This document shows positions 37,397 to 49,307 of a stretch of DNA of 64,000 bases, in pieces; the first letter of the stretch is position 1, and each line of letters begins with the position of its first letter. The stretch is from Stomorhina lunata (Eukaryota; Arthropoda; Insecta; Diptera; Rhiniidae). The position numbers were made by a program, and so were the translations under genes. The notes beneath the pieces are model-generated. The model did no database searches and had not been told where the DNA came from. It saw only the letters and a list, made by a program, of their open reading frames with translations. The stretch is taken from NCBI GenBank assembly GCA_933228675.1, contig OW121744.1:116459600-116523599 (forward strand). The letters are read 5' to 3'.

Positions 37397-37436
37397 AACG
37401 ATAACCTTTTTATTTAAGAAAAGTTATCGTTATCTA
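37397..37436. repeat. Short hairpin at the edge of array 5
   Basis: TAACGATAAC is inverted as GTTATCGTTA with an A/T-rich loop of about 20 bp. The arms look like a modified linker from the adjacent array, so this may be an array unit turned back on itself. Confidence 0.5.
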
Positions 37437-39296
37437 TATTTTCTTAAGAATTAGAAGGTTAACGATAACTTTTTGAAAAAAAATCTATTTTTTGTTATTT
37501 TCTCGGTGTCTTATTTGGGTAAATACTTGATGTTTTTCTGTCTCAGACTAATTAGTCTTCAGTGTTTTTCTTCTGCTGCCTGTTATTACAAAAAATATCT
37601 GGAAAGAAAAAAACCAAAATAACGAATTACTTTGTTTGAATGCAATTTTAGTTCTGTTGCATCATTTCATCGTTTTTTGCTTTTTGTCCTCAAAAAATCG
37701 AGAGACAATAGAAAACAAGAACAAAAAACCCACAAAACCATTAAAATCACAAAAACCTCAAAAAAAAAACAAGAAAGACAAAATTTGTTATAAAGAGCTT
37801 AAGAAAAAAAAAACAAGTAAAATTTAGTATAAGCAAAAAATAATAATAATGATATAGGATATTGTTGTTCAACATACAAATTATGCAAGAGAAATTTAAA
37901 GGAATAAATTATATGATCAGCAATCTCAAAAAAATATTTTATTAAGATAAGCCTAAAAGTATACTATAGAAATGTTTCTTAAATATATTTCGATTTCGAT
38001 AGATATTAAATGCGGAGATTCGGACACGGTTTTTAGATAAAAATTGTTAAGGAAAATACGACTGACTTTTTAGTTAAGTTTTCACTCCTTCTTAGCTCTG
38101 TCTCATTACTTCCCAAGTAGAGCATTTTACTTTTTACAAAAACAAGATAAATTTGCTATACAAAATCTATTTTTCCTTGATTCTCTTCAATTTATTTTCT
38201 TTTGTTAAAACATTTGGGTAAAGAGATGTTATTAATTAAAAGGAAAATTAATGTTTATGGAAAATAGAAGAAAATCTACAGAATCGGTATCACAAGGAAC
38301 ATAATATTTCTATTACTACCAAGAAACAAAGTTTTTGTAAACGAGTAAAATTCACAAATGAAAATATCATAAAAATTGCCATAATTTAGTTGAATGTCAA
38401 AAAAATATATCATAAGATATTTTAGGTAAACTACGTGTTTCTTTTTGCATTTGCTTTTTTCCTTTCGGTAATTTTTACTAATAATTTTTCATCTTAATGG
38501 CCAAACATTAAAGTGAATTATGTTCAAATTCAGTTTTTACTTTCTTGTCTGTTTAGCGGCATTTTTTTCCTTCCAGGAGGAAAAAATTGTTTTATGGCAA
38601 TAATTTTTTGTTATATCAGGTTTAACATGTGTTAGTGTGTATGTGGGTATCTGAAAACGGAAAAGGAACCAAACCTAAATAGTAGCTAGGTCATAATTGT
38701 GACAAGGAAATATTAAGGGAGAAGATAATGTAAATATATTGAATTTAAAATAGATTTAAAAGTCGATAACTTAACTTTTCTATAGTAATCATACAATCAT
38801 ACAAAAATCATACAAAAATTTTATATATATTCTATAGAAAAATTCCAATAGAAAAAATGTATACAAAATTTTTTGTCTTCTCTCTTAAAAATTTACTGCA
38901 TTTATATTTTATCTATTTTAATCTTCCAAATGAAACTTAAAAAAACAATAATCCTCACGTTTTTGTAGTTTGACAAAAATGAAGAAAAAAAATTTTTTCT
39001 GGAGAAATGACACAAAACTACAATCATAAAATCATGAAATCATAAATTGCTGCCAAAAGTACAATTCTTAAAATTTTCTAGAGTTATAAAATGAAAATGT
39101 CACGATTTATCTACAAATGAAATTGTCTTTTGTTATGTTTTTTTTAGGAAAATAAAATTTTTAAATTTTTTTAGTCAAGGAAATCTTAAATTAAATTTCT
39201 TTAATTAAAAATTTTCTTGTAGGACAAAATTGTTTTACTAGAAATAATCTAAATTATTTTTCATTTAACCTTAAAATTTATATTTTTTGTTAGAAA
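37437..39296. other. AT-rich spacer with a MITE end and a 31-mer remnant
   Basis: Holds the right-end MITE copy listed separately (37951-38026) and a lone 31-mer remnant (TCGATAACTTAACTTTTCTATAG, split here as TCGATAACTTAAC plus TTTTCTATAG, about 38763-38785). The open frame at 37636-37827 ends in a lysine-rich run from A-rich DNA and is not credible. Confidence 0.5.
37951..38026. mobile_element. Solo right end of the 449-782 MITE family
   Basis: CCTAAAAGTATACTATA, then ATTTCGAT..GATAT, then GCGG..ATT.GG aligns in order with 708-783 of the first MITE (CCTTAAAGTATGCTATA, ATTTCGATCGATAT, GCGGTAATTTGG). No left end is visible nearby. Confidence 0.55.
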
Positions 39297-39468
39297 TACC
39301 CAGCAAAACGGTGGCAATGGAATAAATTGGGGTATTAGGTATATTACCTAATAAAAGTCTATAACTTACCATGAGAATTACTGAAAAGTTCTAAAGGAAA
39401 GTATTTATTTGTAATACTATTGATTTTTTGAATATAATTACCCGGGTTCATATCCTAACATTACCAGT

Positions 39469-39545
39469 GTCCAAATTTCCGTATTCGATATCGATCGAAA
39501 ACTCAGACTTTTAAGCAAATATTGTGTAACATATCTTAGGGATTA
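39469..39545. mobile_element. Solo left end of the 449-782 MITE family
   Basis: TCCAAATTTCCGTATTCGAT, then ATCGATCGAAAACTC, AAATATTGTG and TTAGGGAT appear in the same order as in 449-545 of the complete MITE. It lies inside the TA-flanked 39299-41877 element. Confidence 0.6.
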
Positions 39546-39599
39546 TCAAAATAATTTATTTTGCAAGAAGTCATTGCAAAATTTTGAAAGTAAAATTTT

Positions 39600-41815
39600 T
39601 CATATTTAATTCATTTAATTTCATTTAAAAATTCATATAAAAAATTTTTCATATAAAAATTTCTATAAAAAATTTTTCTATATAAAAATTTTTATAGAAA
39701 AATTTTCAGAAAATATTTCTAAAGACAAATTTTTACTTAAAAATTTCTAAAGAAAAATTTTTTAATAAAAATTTTTCTTTCAAAATATTTTAATAGAAAA
39801 TTTTTCATTCAAAATATTTTTATAGAAAAATTTTTATAAATTTCTATAAAAAAAATTTGCTTAAAAACTTTTTATATAAAAATTTTCAAAAAAAAATTTT
39901 TTTAGAAAATTTTCAATAAAAAAAATTTTGTAGAAAATTTTTCATTAAAAAAAAATTTTAAAGAAAATTTTTTATATAAAAATCTTTATATATAAATTTA
40001 TATATAAAAATTTTCATAGAAAAATTCCCATATAAAAATTTTTTTTAAAAAATTTTCATATAAAATTTTTATAGAAACTTTTTTTATAAATATTTCTATA
40101 GAAAATTTTTCATAAAAAAATTTTCTATCAAAAAGTTTCATATCAGAATTTCTATAGAAAAAATTTCTTGCAAAAATTTCAATAGAAAAATGTTCATATA
40201 AAAATTTCTATTAAAAAAAAACTTTATAAAAAAAGTTTATATAAAATTTTTCATAAAAAAATGCTTATAGAAAATTTTTAAGAAAAAAAATTTATATAAG
40301 AATTTCTTTAGAAAAATTTGTATGCAAAAATTTTTATAGAAAAATTTGGATATAAAAATTTTTATAGAAAAATTTGGATATAAAAATTTTTATAGAAAAA
40401 TTTGGATATAAAAATTTTTATAGAAAAATTTTCATAACGAATTTTTTATAGAAAAATTTCTATAGAAAACTTTTTATATAAAAACTTCCATATAAAAATT
40501 TATATAGAAAAATTTTCATATAAGAATTTCTATAGAAAAATTTTCTCATAAAAATTTCTATAGAAAAATTTTCATATAAAAATTTCTACAAAAAAAATGT
40601 TCACATAATAAAATTTTTCAGAAAAAAATTTTTATATAAAAATTTCTTTAGAAAAATTTTTATATAAAAATTTATTTAGAAAAATTTGTATGCAAAAATT
40701 TCATATAAAAATTTCTATAGAAAAATTTGGATATGAAAACGTTTATAGAAAAATTTTCATAAAAAAATTTTTTATATAAAAATTTCCATATACAAGTTTG
40801 TATAGAAAAATTTTCATATAAGAATTTCTATAGAAAAATTTTCGTATAAGAATTTCTATAGAAAAATTTTCATATAAAAACTTTTATGGAAAAATTTTCT
40901 ATAAAAATTTAAACAAAAAATTTTTCATATAAAAATTTCTATAGAAAAGTTTTCTTATACAATATTTTTCAAAAAGAATTTTTTCATATAAAAATTTCTA
41001 TGGAAATATTTTTATATAAAAATTTCATAAAAAAATTCTCATATAAAAATTTTTATAGAAAAATGTTCATACAAAAATTTCTAAAGAAAATTTTTCATAG
41101 AAAAATTTTCACATAAAAATTTCTATAGAAAAATTTTCATAAATAAAAATTGTTTTATATAATAATTGCTATAAAAAAATTTCATGTAAAAATTTCTATT
41201 AAAAATTTTTTATATATAATTTTTTATAAAAAAATTTTTATTGAAAATTTTTCATTAAAAAAAAATTTTATAGAAAATTTTTCATAAAAAAAATTTTATA
41301 GAAAAATTTTTATCAATTTCTATACAAAATTTTTTATAAAAAATTTTTAAATTTTTATGAAAATAAAAATTTCTATAGAAAAATTTTCTTTTAAAAAATT
41401 TTTATAAAAAAAATGTTCATACAAAAATTTTTATAGAAAAATAGAAAAATTTTTATAGAAAATTTTCATATAAAAATTTTTGTAGAAAATTTTCATATAA
41501 AAATTTTTATAGAAAAATTTTCATAGAAAAAATTTTATAGAAAAATTTTCATAGAAAAAATTTTATAGAAAAATTTTCATAGAAAATTTTTTATCGAAAA
41601 ATCTATCTATTTTCATATGAAAATTTCTATAGAAAAATTTTCATAAAAAAATGTTCATACAAAAATTTTTATAGAAAAATTTCTTTTGAAAAATTTTTAT
41701 AGAAAAATTTTTATAGAAAAATTTTCGTATACAAATTTTTTTTACAAAAATTTTAGATAAAGACTTTTAAAGAAAAATTTTAATATAAAAACATTTTTAA
41801 GCAAACATTTTTAAG
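39600..41815. repeat. AT-rich 28-mer array (TTTCTATAGAAAAATTTT + CATATAAAAA)
   Basis: About 75-80 degenerate units of roughly 28 bp: AAATTTCTATAGAAAAATTT plus TCATATAA. Local subfamilies exist, e.g. three consecutive TTGGATATAAAAATTTTTAT units at about 40343-40425. The core CTATAGAAAA is the one found in the 31-mer arrays. Confidence 0.93.
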
Positions 41816-41879
41816 TACTTAATATTCAATATTTTAGCTGTTTATCTCATTTTTTCGCAATGAAAAGTTTTGCTGGGTA

Positions 41880-43782
41880 GTTTTATGTTAAGATCAACAT
41901 GTGTATTTTAAGTGCTTTATTAGGGTGCAGCAGAGTCGTTTTATTTTGAATTTAAAAGAGTAGGTAATATTTAAAAATACTTATTCTTTTTAGTTTAAAT
42001 CTTAATTTTAAACTTTGTCTCTTCTTGTTACAGAAATCTTTTATATTTGAATATAACTTTTCTTGGTACTACCCTAACGATTTTAAATATATGCAAGTGG
42101 CCTGTATTGAACTGTATCTTTAAGAAGCATATGCCTTCAAAAGCTTAAGAGCCGTGAACTTTGCATTCTGCCTAAAACTAAGAACTTGTTGTCTCATGCA
42201 TATAAATTCATTTATTTACACCTATAACTCTTTTAACATTACAACAAATTCCCTTAAATTATAATATAAATTGAAAAGACTAGACATTACTTCGAACATA
42301 TGCCATAGCAACAACAATTAGTTGCAACATTTTTAAAAAGTAAAAATTTTATAAGTTTTGAAAAATTAAAAATTTTATAAATTTTTTAAAATTAAAAATT
42401 TTATAAAGTTCAAAAGTTCTTATTAAAATGTGCGTTGAAAACATTTCTGAGCTCCCCTATATTATAAGTATTTAAAAAATTCCGTGTTAAACTGTTGTTT
42501 CAACTCCCTATATCCGGTTCCTTTTCACTTCCCCATTCCATTATTTCTGCCGTTCTCTGTTGTGTGTGTGTGCATGGCTGTGTAATATATAAATAGATGT
42601 ACATAAGTTGGTGTGTATTTATGACTATTACTCAAGTATGTCTTGTGTCATTTTATGATTAATGAGCAGAAAATTATATTGTTTTCCTCTAGAGATTTTT
42701 GCTGCTTTTGGCTTTTTCTTTGGTATTTCAGTTGGAGAAACAATGAAATATATGTATTTATTAAGCAACATTTGACTTTTATTATAAAAGACTTTTGCTC
42801 GATAGAAACTATTCTCGAAGGAAGATATGAATGTGTTTTGGTTTAACAAAGTATTTATGGCAACTTTTGGTTGTCGAATTAAATGAATACCAACAAGAAT
42901 TTATTATTTTCGTTAATGGAAATATCAAATAAACAAATATTAGTTAAATGGTTTTAGAAAACAAGATAATATTTATAAAATAACAAATATAGAACTTATA
43001 TTTAAATAATTTTTACGTTTTATCAACAAATAAACTATTAATTCAAATAAATAAATATTTAAAGAAAATTAAAGCATACTTTTGGGATTGAGAATAAATG
43101 TGAGGGTTTGTTAGTTCATAGTAAAATTGTATAATTTAAAGCAACTTTGCTTTATATAAAAATATTAAAGTTTGATAAATAAATAATAAATACAACTAAA
43201 AGTTAACAAGTAGAGGAAAAATCGGGCATATGCATAAAAAATATATTAAACAAAATCATGAAAAAATTATGAAAAAAGTTCATAAAACTCTTTGTCCTAA
43301 TTTATATCATGGCCAGCAAAAGGGACTAAAAGTTTTTGAAAAACAATAATTTTTACAAAATGTTAACAGAATAAATAAATCTCTAAAATACCCCTTTAAA
43401 AGTCTAAATCTTCACATACGCCATTTTGCATTCCATATGTTGATAAATATTTGTATTAAAATAAAGTCTGTTTACTATTATATTTTTTCCTAAATTGGCA
43501 CAAAGTGATACAAAACAAAAACCAGATAGAAAATTAAAAACAGAGACAAAACTGGAACAATGGAAATAAAAACCGACCATAACACAAAAGAGCTTTGGTA
43601 ATTTTACACACTTCATTTTCTGTTTTTGTGCATCTTTGGTAGTGTATGTCCCTTTTTAAATACTATACAAATACATGATAAAAAAAATGTCAACCCACAA
43701 ATAAATTTATTAAATTAAAATTAAAATTTTATTAATTATTTAAAATTCTAGGAATTAACCAGTAAACAGAGTCCTTCACTTA
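41880..43782. other. AT-rich spacer with a 26-bp triplet repeat
   Basis: Three units starting TAAAAATTTTATAA occur at 42341, 42367 and 42393 (26-bp period). Opposite-strand open frames at 42628-42849 and 42643-42846 overlap almost completely, so at most one could be real, and neither has a recognised domain. A CATACTTTTGGGATTGAG motif lies at 43075-43092. Confidence 0.5.
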
Positions 43783-45424
43783 TACATAGACGAAGATATA
43801 GCTTAGACAAAGACAAACTAACCAGATACTATGATTTAAACTATGACATAAAATAAGACACGGATTAAGACATAGGCTAAGGCAGAGACTAAGACATAGA
43901 CTAAAACATAGACTAAAACATAGACTAAGACATATACTAAGATTTAAACTAAGATATATAATAAGACATAGATTAAGATATAGCCTAAGACATAGATTAA
44001 AACATAGACTAAGAAAAAGACTAAGGCATAAGACATAGACTAAAACGTAGACTAATACATAGACTAAGGCATAGATTAAGACATAGACTAAGACATAGAC
44101 GAAGACATAGACTAAAACATAGACTAAGACATAGACTAAGACATAAACTAAGACATAGACTGAGACATAAACTAAGACATAGACTAAGACATAGACTAAG
44201 ACATAGACTAAGACATACACTAAGACATAAACTTAGACATAAACTTAGACAAAGACTTAGACATAGACTAAGACATAGACTAAGACATAGACTAAGATAT
44301 AGACTAAGACATAGACTAAGACATAGACTAAGACATAGACTAAGACATAGACTAAGACATAGACTAAGACATAGACTAAGACATAGACTAAAACATAGAC
44401 TAAGACATAGACTAAGACATAGACTAAGATATAGACTAAGACATAGACTAAGACATAGACTAAGACATAGACTAAGACATAGACTAAGACATAGACTAAG
44501 ACATAGACTAAGACAAAGACTAAGACATAGACTAAGACATAGACTAAGACATAGACTAAGACATAGACTAAGACATACACTAAGACACAGACCAAGACAA
44601 AGACTTAGATATAGACTAAGACATAGACTAAGACATAGACTAAGACATAGACTAAGACATAGACTAAGACATAGACTAAGACATAGACTAAGACATAGAC
44701 TAAGACATAGACTAAGACATAGACTAAGACATAGACTAAGACATAGACTATGATATAGACTAAGACATAGACTAAGACATAGACTAAGACATAGACTAAG
44801 ACATAGACTAAGACATAGACTAAGACATAGACTAAGACATAGACTAAGACATAGACTAAGACATAGACTAAGACATAGACTAAGACAATAGACTAAGATA
44901 TAGACTAAGATATAGACTAAGACGTAGACTAAGACATAGACTAAGACATAGACTAAGATATAGACAAAGACAGAGACTAAGACAGAGACTAAGACACAGA
45001 CTAAGACATAGACTAAGATATAGACAAAGACAAAGACTAAGACATAGACTAAGACATAGACTAAGACATAGACTAAGACATAGACTAAGACATAGACTAA
45101 GGCATAGACTAAGACATAGACTAAGACGTAGACTAAGACATAGACTAAGACATAGACTTAGATATAGACAAAGACAGAGACTAAGACAGAGACTAAGACA
45201 CAGACTAAGACATAGACTAAGATATAGACAAAGACAGAGACTAAGACAGAGACTAAGACACAGACTAAGACATAGACTAAGATATAGACAAAGACAAAGA
45301 CTAAGACACAGACTAAGACATAGACTAAGATATAGACAAAGACATAGACTAAGACACAGACTAAGACATAGACTAAGATATAGACAAAGACAGAGACTAA
45401 GATATAGACTAAGGCTAGACATAG
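43783..45424 (+). repeat. 12-mer satellite array D with higher-order repeats
   Basis: About 135 copies of GACATAGACTAA, same orientation as A-C. The left 450 bp are diverged. From 44957 a 60-bp higher-order unit of five 12-mers (GATATAGACAAA, GACAGAGACTAA, GACAGAGACTAA, GACACAGACTAA, GACATAGACTAA) starts at 44957, 45017 (variant), 45161, 45221, 45281, 45329 and 45377; spacings are 60, 144, 60, 60, 48 and 48, all multiples of 12. Open frames here encode LVYV/SLCL repeats only. Confidence 0.96.
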
Positions 45425-46558
45425 ACTAAACTTCGGCATAGACTAAGAAAAATAGACTATCACAAAGGCAATGAATGAAGACATAGACCAAGGTATACTC
45501 TAAAACATTAACTAAAACATTATACATCGACTAAGAACGATTCAAGCTGAGATAAGTTCTAAAACATATTCAAGAATATTTTAAGAAAAAGTAAACCTTA
45601 AAAAATATCAAAACAAATAAATTTTAACACTTTATCTATCTTATCCCTTCCACCTTCCGGGCTTTATTTGCTCTTTTAAAAACGTTAGCCCCTCAAGAAG
45701 AAATTTTTGGAAAAGAAAAAAAATGACATTATAAATTAAAGATTTAAATGGTCGTTTATCTAATTTAATGTTCTTAGTTTTGTACTAAATGCCAGTAATT
45801 AAAACCATAAAATGTTTTTCTTCCTCTTAAAAGGATATTGTTATCCTAAAAAGGAAATCGTATACACACATACTCTGCTAAGAAGCATATCTCACACACA
45901 CACAAACAGAAATACACTTATATAATAATTTATCTGGCAAAAAAAGGACATTAAGATTCGAACAGTTAAAATACAAATACAAGTGTAATAAATGTTAAAT
46001 AAATTAATTAAAATAAATGTTTAAATGAGCCAAGAGACTTTAGAAAAGAAAACATTCAAGTGCAAAAGGAAATTCCCAAGCAGCCGCAACAAAAACGTTT
46101 GAAATAGAAGAATTTGAGGGATACTAACACAAGCTAGAAATATTTACAAGAAAGGGGATATTTTATATAATACTAAAACTTAAGTTTTATACTAAATTGC
46201 GTACATTTTAAACATTTTGTGAGAATGTTTTAAATTTTATTAAATTTTAAAATTTATTACGAAAATGAATGTTAAATGTGATTAATAACGACTGATAAAG
46301 TTCACGGTTAAAACATATTTATCATTTTATTCACACTCAATTACGTTGTCAGTAATTATGATAAAATTATTATTATTATTTTAATAACAATAAAAAATTT
46401 ATGAAATTCATGTTTTTTTTAATGTATCGTACTCTTGCAATTTAAATATGATTAAAATTAAAAAATAAACTTAGCATTGAAAATAAGTAAAAGTCATTTT
46501 ATAAATAGAAATTTTTAAATTTTATTTCGATCAAAAGGAAAAAAGGCAAGATTGGTTT
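45425..46558. other. Spacer between 12-mer arrays D and E
   Basis: A few degenerate GACATAGACTA words persist to about 45530. The rest is AT-rich and holds no recognisable gene or element. Confidence 0.5.
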
Positions 46559-47533
46559 TAGACTAAGTCATAGGCTAAGACATAGACTAAGACATAGACT
46601 AAGATATAGACTAAGACATAGACTAAGACATAGACTAAGACATAGACTAAGACATAGACTAAGACATAGACTAAGACATAGGCTAAGACATAGACCAAGA
46701 CATAGAATAAGACATAGACTAAGACATAGACTAAGACATAGACTAAGACATAGACTAAGACATAGGCTAAGACATAGACCAAGACATAGAATAAGACATA
46801 GAATAAGACATAGACTAAGACATAGATTAAGACATAGACTAAGACATAGAGTAAGACATAGACTAAGACATAGACTAACACATAGACTAAGACATAGACT
46901 AAGACATAGACTAAGACATAGACTAAGACATAGACTAAGACATAGACTAAGACATAGACTAAGACATAGACTAAGACATAGACTAAGACATAGACTAAGA
47001 CATAGACTAAGACATAGACTAAGACATAGACTAAGACATAGACTAAGACATAGACTAAGACATAGACTAAGACATAGAGTAAGACATAGACTAAGACATA
47101 GACTAACACATAGGCTAAGACATAGACCAAGACATAGAATAAGACATAGAATAAGACATAGACTAAGACATAGATTAAGACATAGACTAAGACATAGACT
47201 AAGACATAGACTAAGACATAGACTAAGACATAGACTAAGACATAGACTAAGACATAGAGTAAGACATAGACTAAGACATAGGCTAACACATAGGCTAAGA
47301 CATAGACCAAGACATAGACTAAGACATAGACTAAGACATAGACTAAGACATAGACTAAGACATAGACTAAGACATAGACTAAGACATAGACTAAGACATA
47401 GACTAAGACATAGACTAAGACATAGACTAAGACATAGACTAAGACATAGACTAAGACATAGACTAAGACATAGACTAAGATATAGACTAAAGCATAGACT
47501 AAGACATAGACGTAGACTAAAACCAAAATATAC
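46559..47533 (+). repeat. 12-mer satellite array E with higher-order repeats
   Basis: About 80 copies in the same orientation as A-D. A set of variant 12-mers in fixed order (GGCTAAG, then GACCAAG, then GAATAAG) recurs at about 46681, 46765, 47113 and 47293 (spacings 84, 348 and 180, multiples of 12). GAGTAAG variants precede it at about 46850, 47078 and 47258. The 333-codon minus-strand frame is a repeat artefact. Confidence 0.96.
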
Positions 47534-47542
47534 ACTAATGTA

Positions 47543-47663
47543 GGGTTTATATAACTCAAGCGGCTGACGATTGAGTGAAATTTACATGTATTTTATTTTT
47601 GTTACAATAACAAAATACATGTAAATTTCACTCAATCGTCAGCCGCTTGAGTTATATAAACCC
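47543..47663. repeat. Perfect 52-bp inverted repeat with 17-nt loop
   Basis: The left arm 47543-47594 (starting GGGTTTATATAACTCAAGCG) and the right arm 47612-47663 are exact inverted complements with no mismatch over 52 bp. The loop is 47595-47611. The arms include GGCTGACGATTGAG, much less AT-rich than the surroundings. It begins 9 bp after the last recognisable 12-mer words of array E. The arms are far longer and more perfect than a typical pre-miRNA. It could be a fresh template-switch palindrome, a tiny MITE, a source of hairpin siRNA, or an assembly/cloning artefact. Confidence 0.9.
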
Positions 47664-49305
47664 ACATATGACATTGACGCAGTCAAATTTTAATGATTTC
47701 ATTGTGAGACAGAATAAAAGGACTTTATAATCGTTCTTTCATTGTAAATATTTTTAGAAATGAAAATAAAAAATCATCAAAGCATTTTGTTAATTTCTTT
47801 TACAAATATCAAGTGGCAAAACATTTAAATGCGTCAAAATGCTTTTGTTGTTCTTAACATCTCCAAGGTTTTATTACAGGACTCTAATCCTCCTTAGCAT
47901 CCAAACAACGTCAGACTGCCAGTGTTGTCAAGGTAAACCATTTTTAATATATTTTTATATTTATAATATTTATGGTAATACAACAAAAACACAAAGAAAA
48001 TGAAACTAAAGTTTTTGTTTTAGAAAAACATTTAACTTAAATTCATCAGAGCGTATTTGTAATTTTTGTTTGAAACAAATTTTATATTTTTAGATGAATA
48101 ATTTTGAAACGACTACAAAAACAATTCTTTTGACTCATATTTCTCTGGTTGTATTTTATAGGTCTCTAGAGTTTGACATTAAGAAAAAAAATATAAAGAA
48201 TGATAAGTACTTTCCTTGAGTAAATAAAAAAAAATCAAAATTTGTATTTTACAGCAAAGTATTTAAATTTTCATTTATGTTTGAGAAGAAATTCTGAGTT
48301 AAGACTGGCTGAGTCCTTACAAATGCCTTAGCCTTGAGGTAGGTCTGTCTTTTCTCTAAGGCCAGCTTTTCTTAGTAGAAGAAAATTTTAGAGTTTTATT
48401 GTTTGAAGACAGAAGATGCAGGTGTTTAGCTGTGAGTCTGTCCATTCGTCTGTATATCCTTTGGTTGTATTTATGTTTTAGTCTGTAATTGTTGTTATTT
48501 ATGTTCATGTTAAGTCAAATGAAAATTTGCATTTTAGAATTTAAACGCCCTCAAAGAAAATATTCTTGTACAAATTATGCCAATTCATTACCTTGACTCT
48601 CTTGACTCTAAGCACTTGGGGCTGCAAGGATATGTTAAGTATTAAAGATTTTTAACTCAAGGTTTGAATTTGAAAATTTTGTAAATTTTATTATATTTAA
48701 AACAAGCAGTAACAGCTGTTAAAACAAATTTATTTGCTTTTTTGGCAAGAAAAATTAAACAAATAAATTAGCCAATTCTTGGGTAGACTGAGAATTGGCA
48801 TAAAAAGAACTGATGGATTTTTATAGTAATACATCTTCTTTCCTCTGTTCTTCTATTAGAATATCTAAATACTATTATTGACAAAGTTTTAAACCTAATG
48901 ACTAATTTATATTACCCTTATCATCTTTGTTATAGAGTCTTAAGATTATATTAGCAGCCAATAAAAATTTATCTAAATAAAATCTTTTAAGCCTTAACAA
49001 ATTTTAAAACAAATCTCTTGACATCCTTTATTGGCATTAAAATGATATTATGTCATTTTTCAAATAAATCCTCAAACATTTTCCATTGACAAACAATATC
49101 TAGATACAAAGACAAACTTCATTTGCCTTCACAAAACCCCTAAATCCTTTAAATATTTAATAGCTAATAACATAGACTTGGCTAAACAATGGCCTTAGAA
49201 GACATATGATAATTTAAAATAACATAAGTATTTTATCATAAATACAAACAATACGAAAATTAATACAAATATCACACAAAAATCAAATATTAAAGATATT
49301 CGCAT
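47664..49305. other. AT-rich spacer without recognisable gene
   Basis: Nothing recognised. There are no open frames over 60 codons in this stretch. Confidence 0.5.
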
Positions 49306-49307
49306 TA

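Larger units (their letters stand above)
39299..41877. mobile_element. 2.58-kb TA-flanked element filled by a tandem array
   Basis: Terminal inverted repeats CCCAGCAAAAC (39299-39309) and GTTTTGCTGGG (41867-41877) match perfectly over 11 bp, and both are flanked by TA. A further CAATG / CATTG pair follows at slightly shifted spacing. About 85% of the interior (about 39600-41815) is the AT-rich 28-mer array. The left part (39469-39545) contains a left end of the 449-782 MITE family. No transposase frame exists. The ends resemble those of 23584-24417 (CCCAG[T/C]AA), suggesting one group of elements. Confidence 0.7.

Noticed and set aside
41925..42078. Possible small element with TTAGGGT ends
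   Set aside because: Only about 7 bp of inverted similarity and no flanking duplication; compatible with chance.
46558..47559. 333-codon minus-strand frame (LVYV repeats)
   Set aside because: Lies in 12-mer array E; similar frames at 18250-18948, 43780-44595 and 44880-45439 have the same origin.
47543..47663. Pre-miRNA hairpin
   Set aside because: 52 bp of perfect pairing and a 17-nt loop are unlike typical animal pre-miRNAs, which have mismatches and shorter stems.
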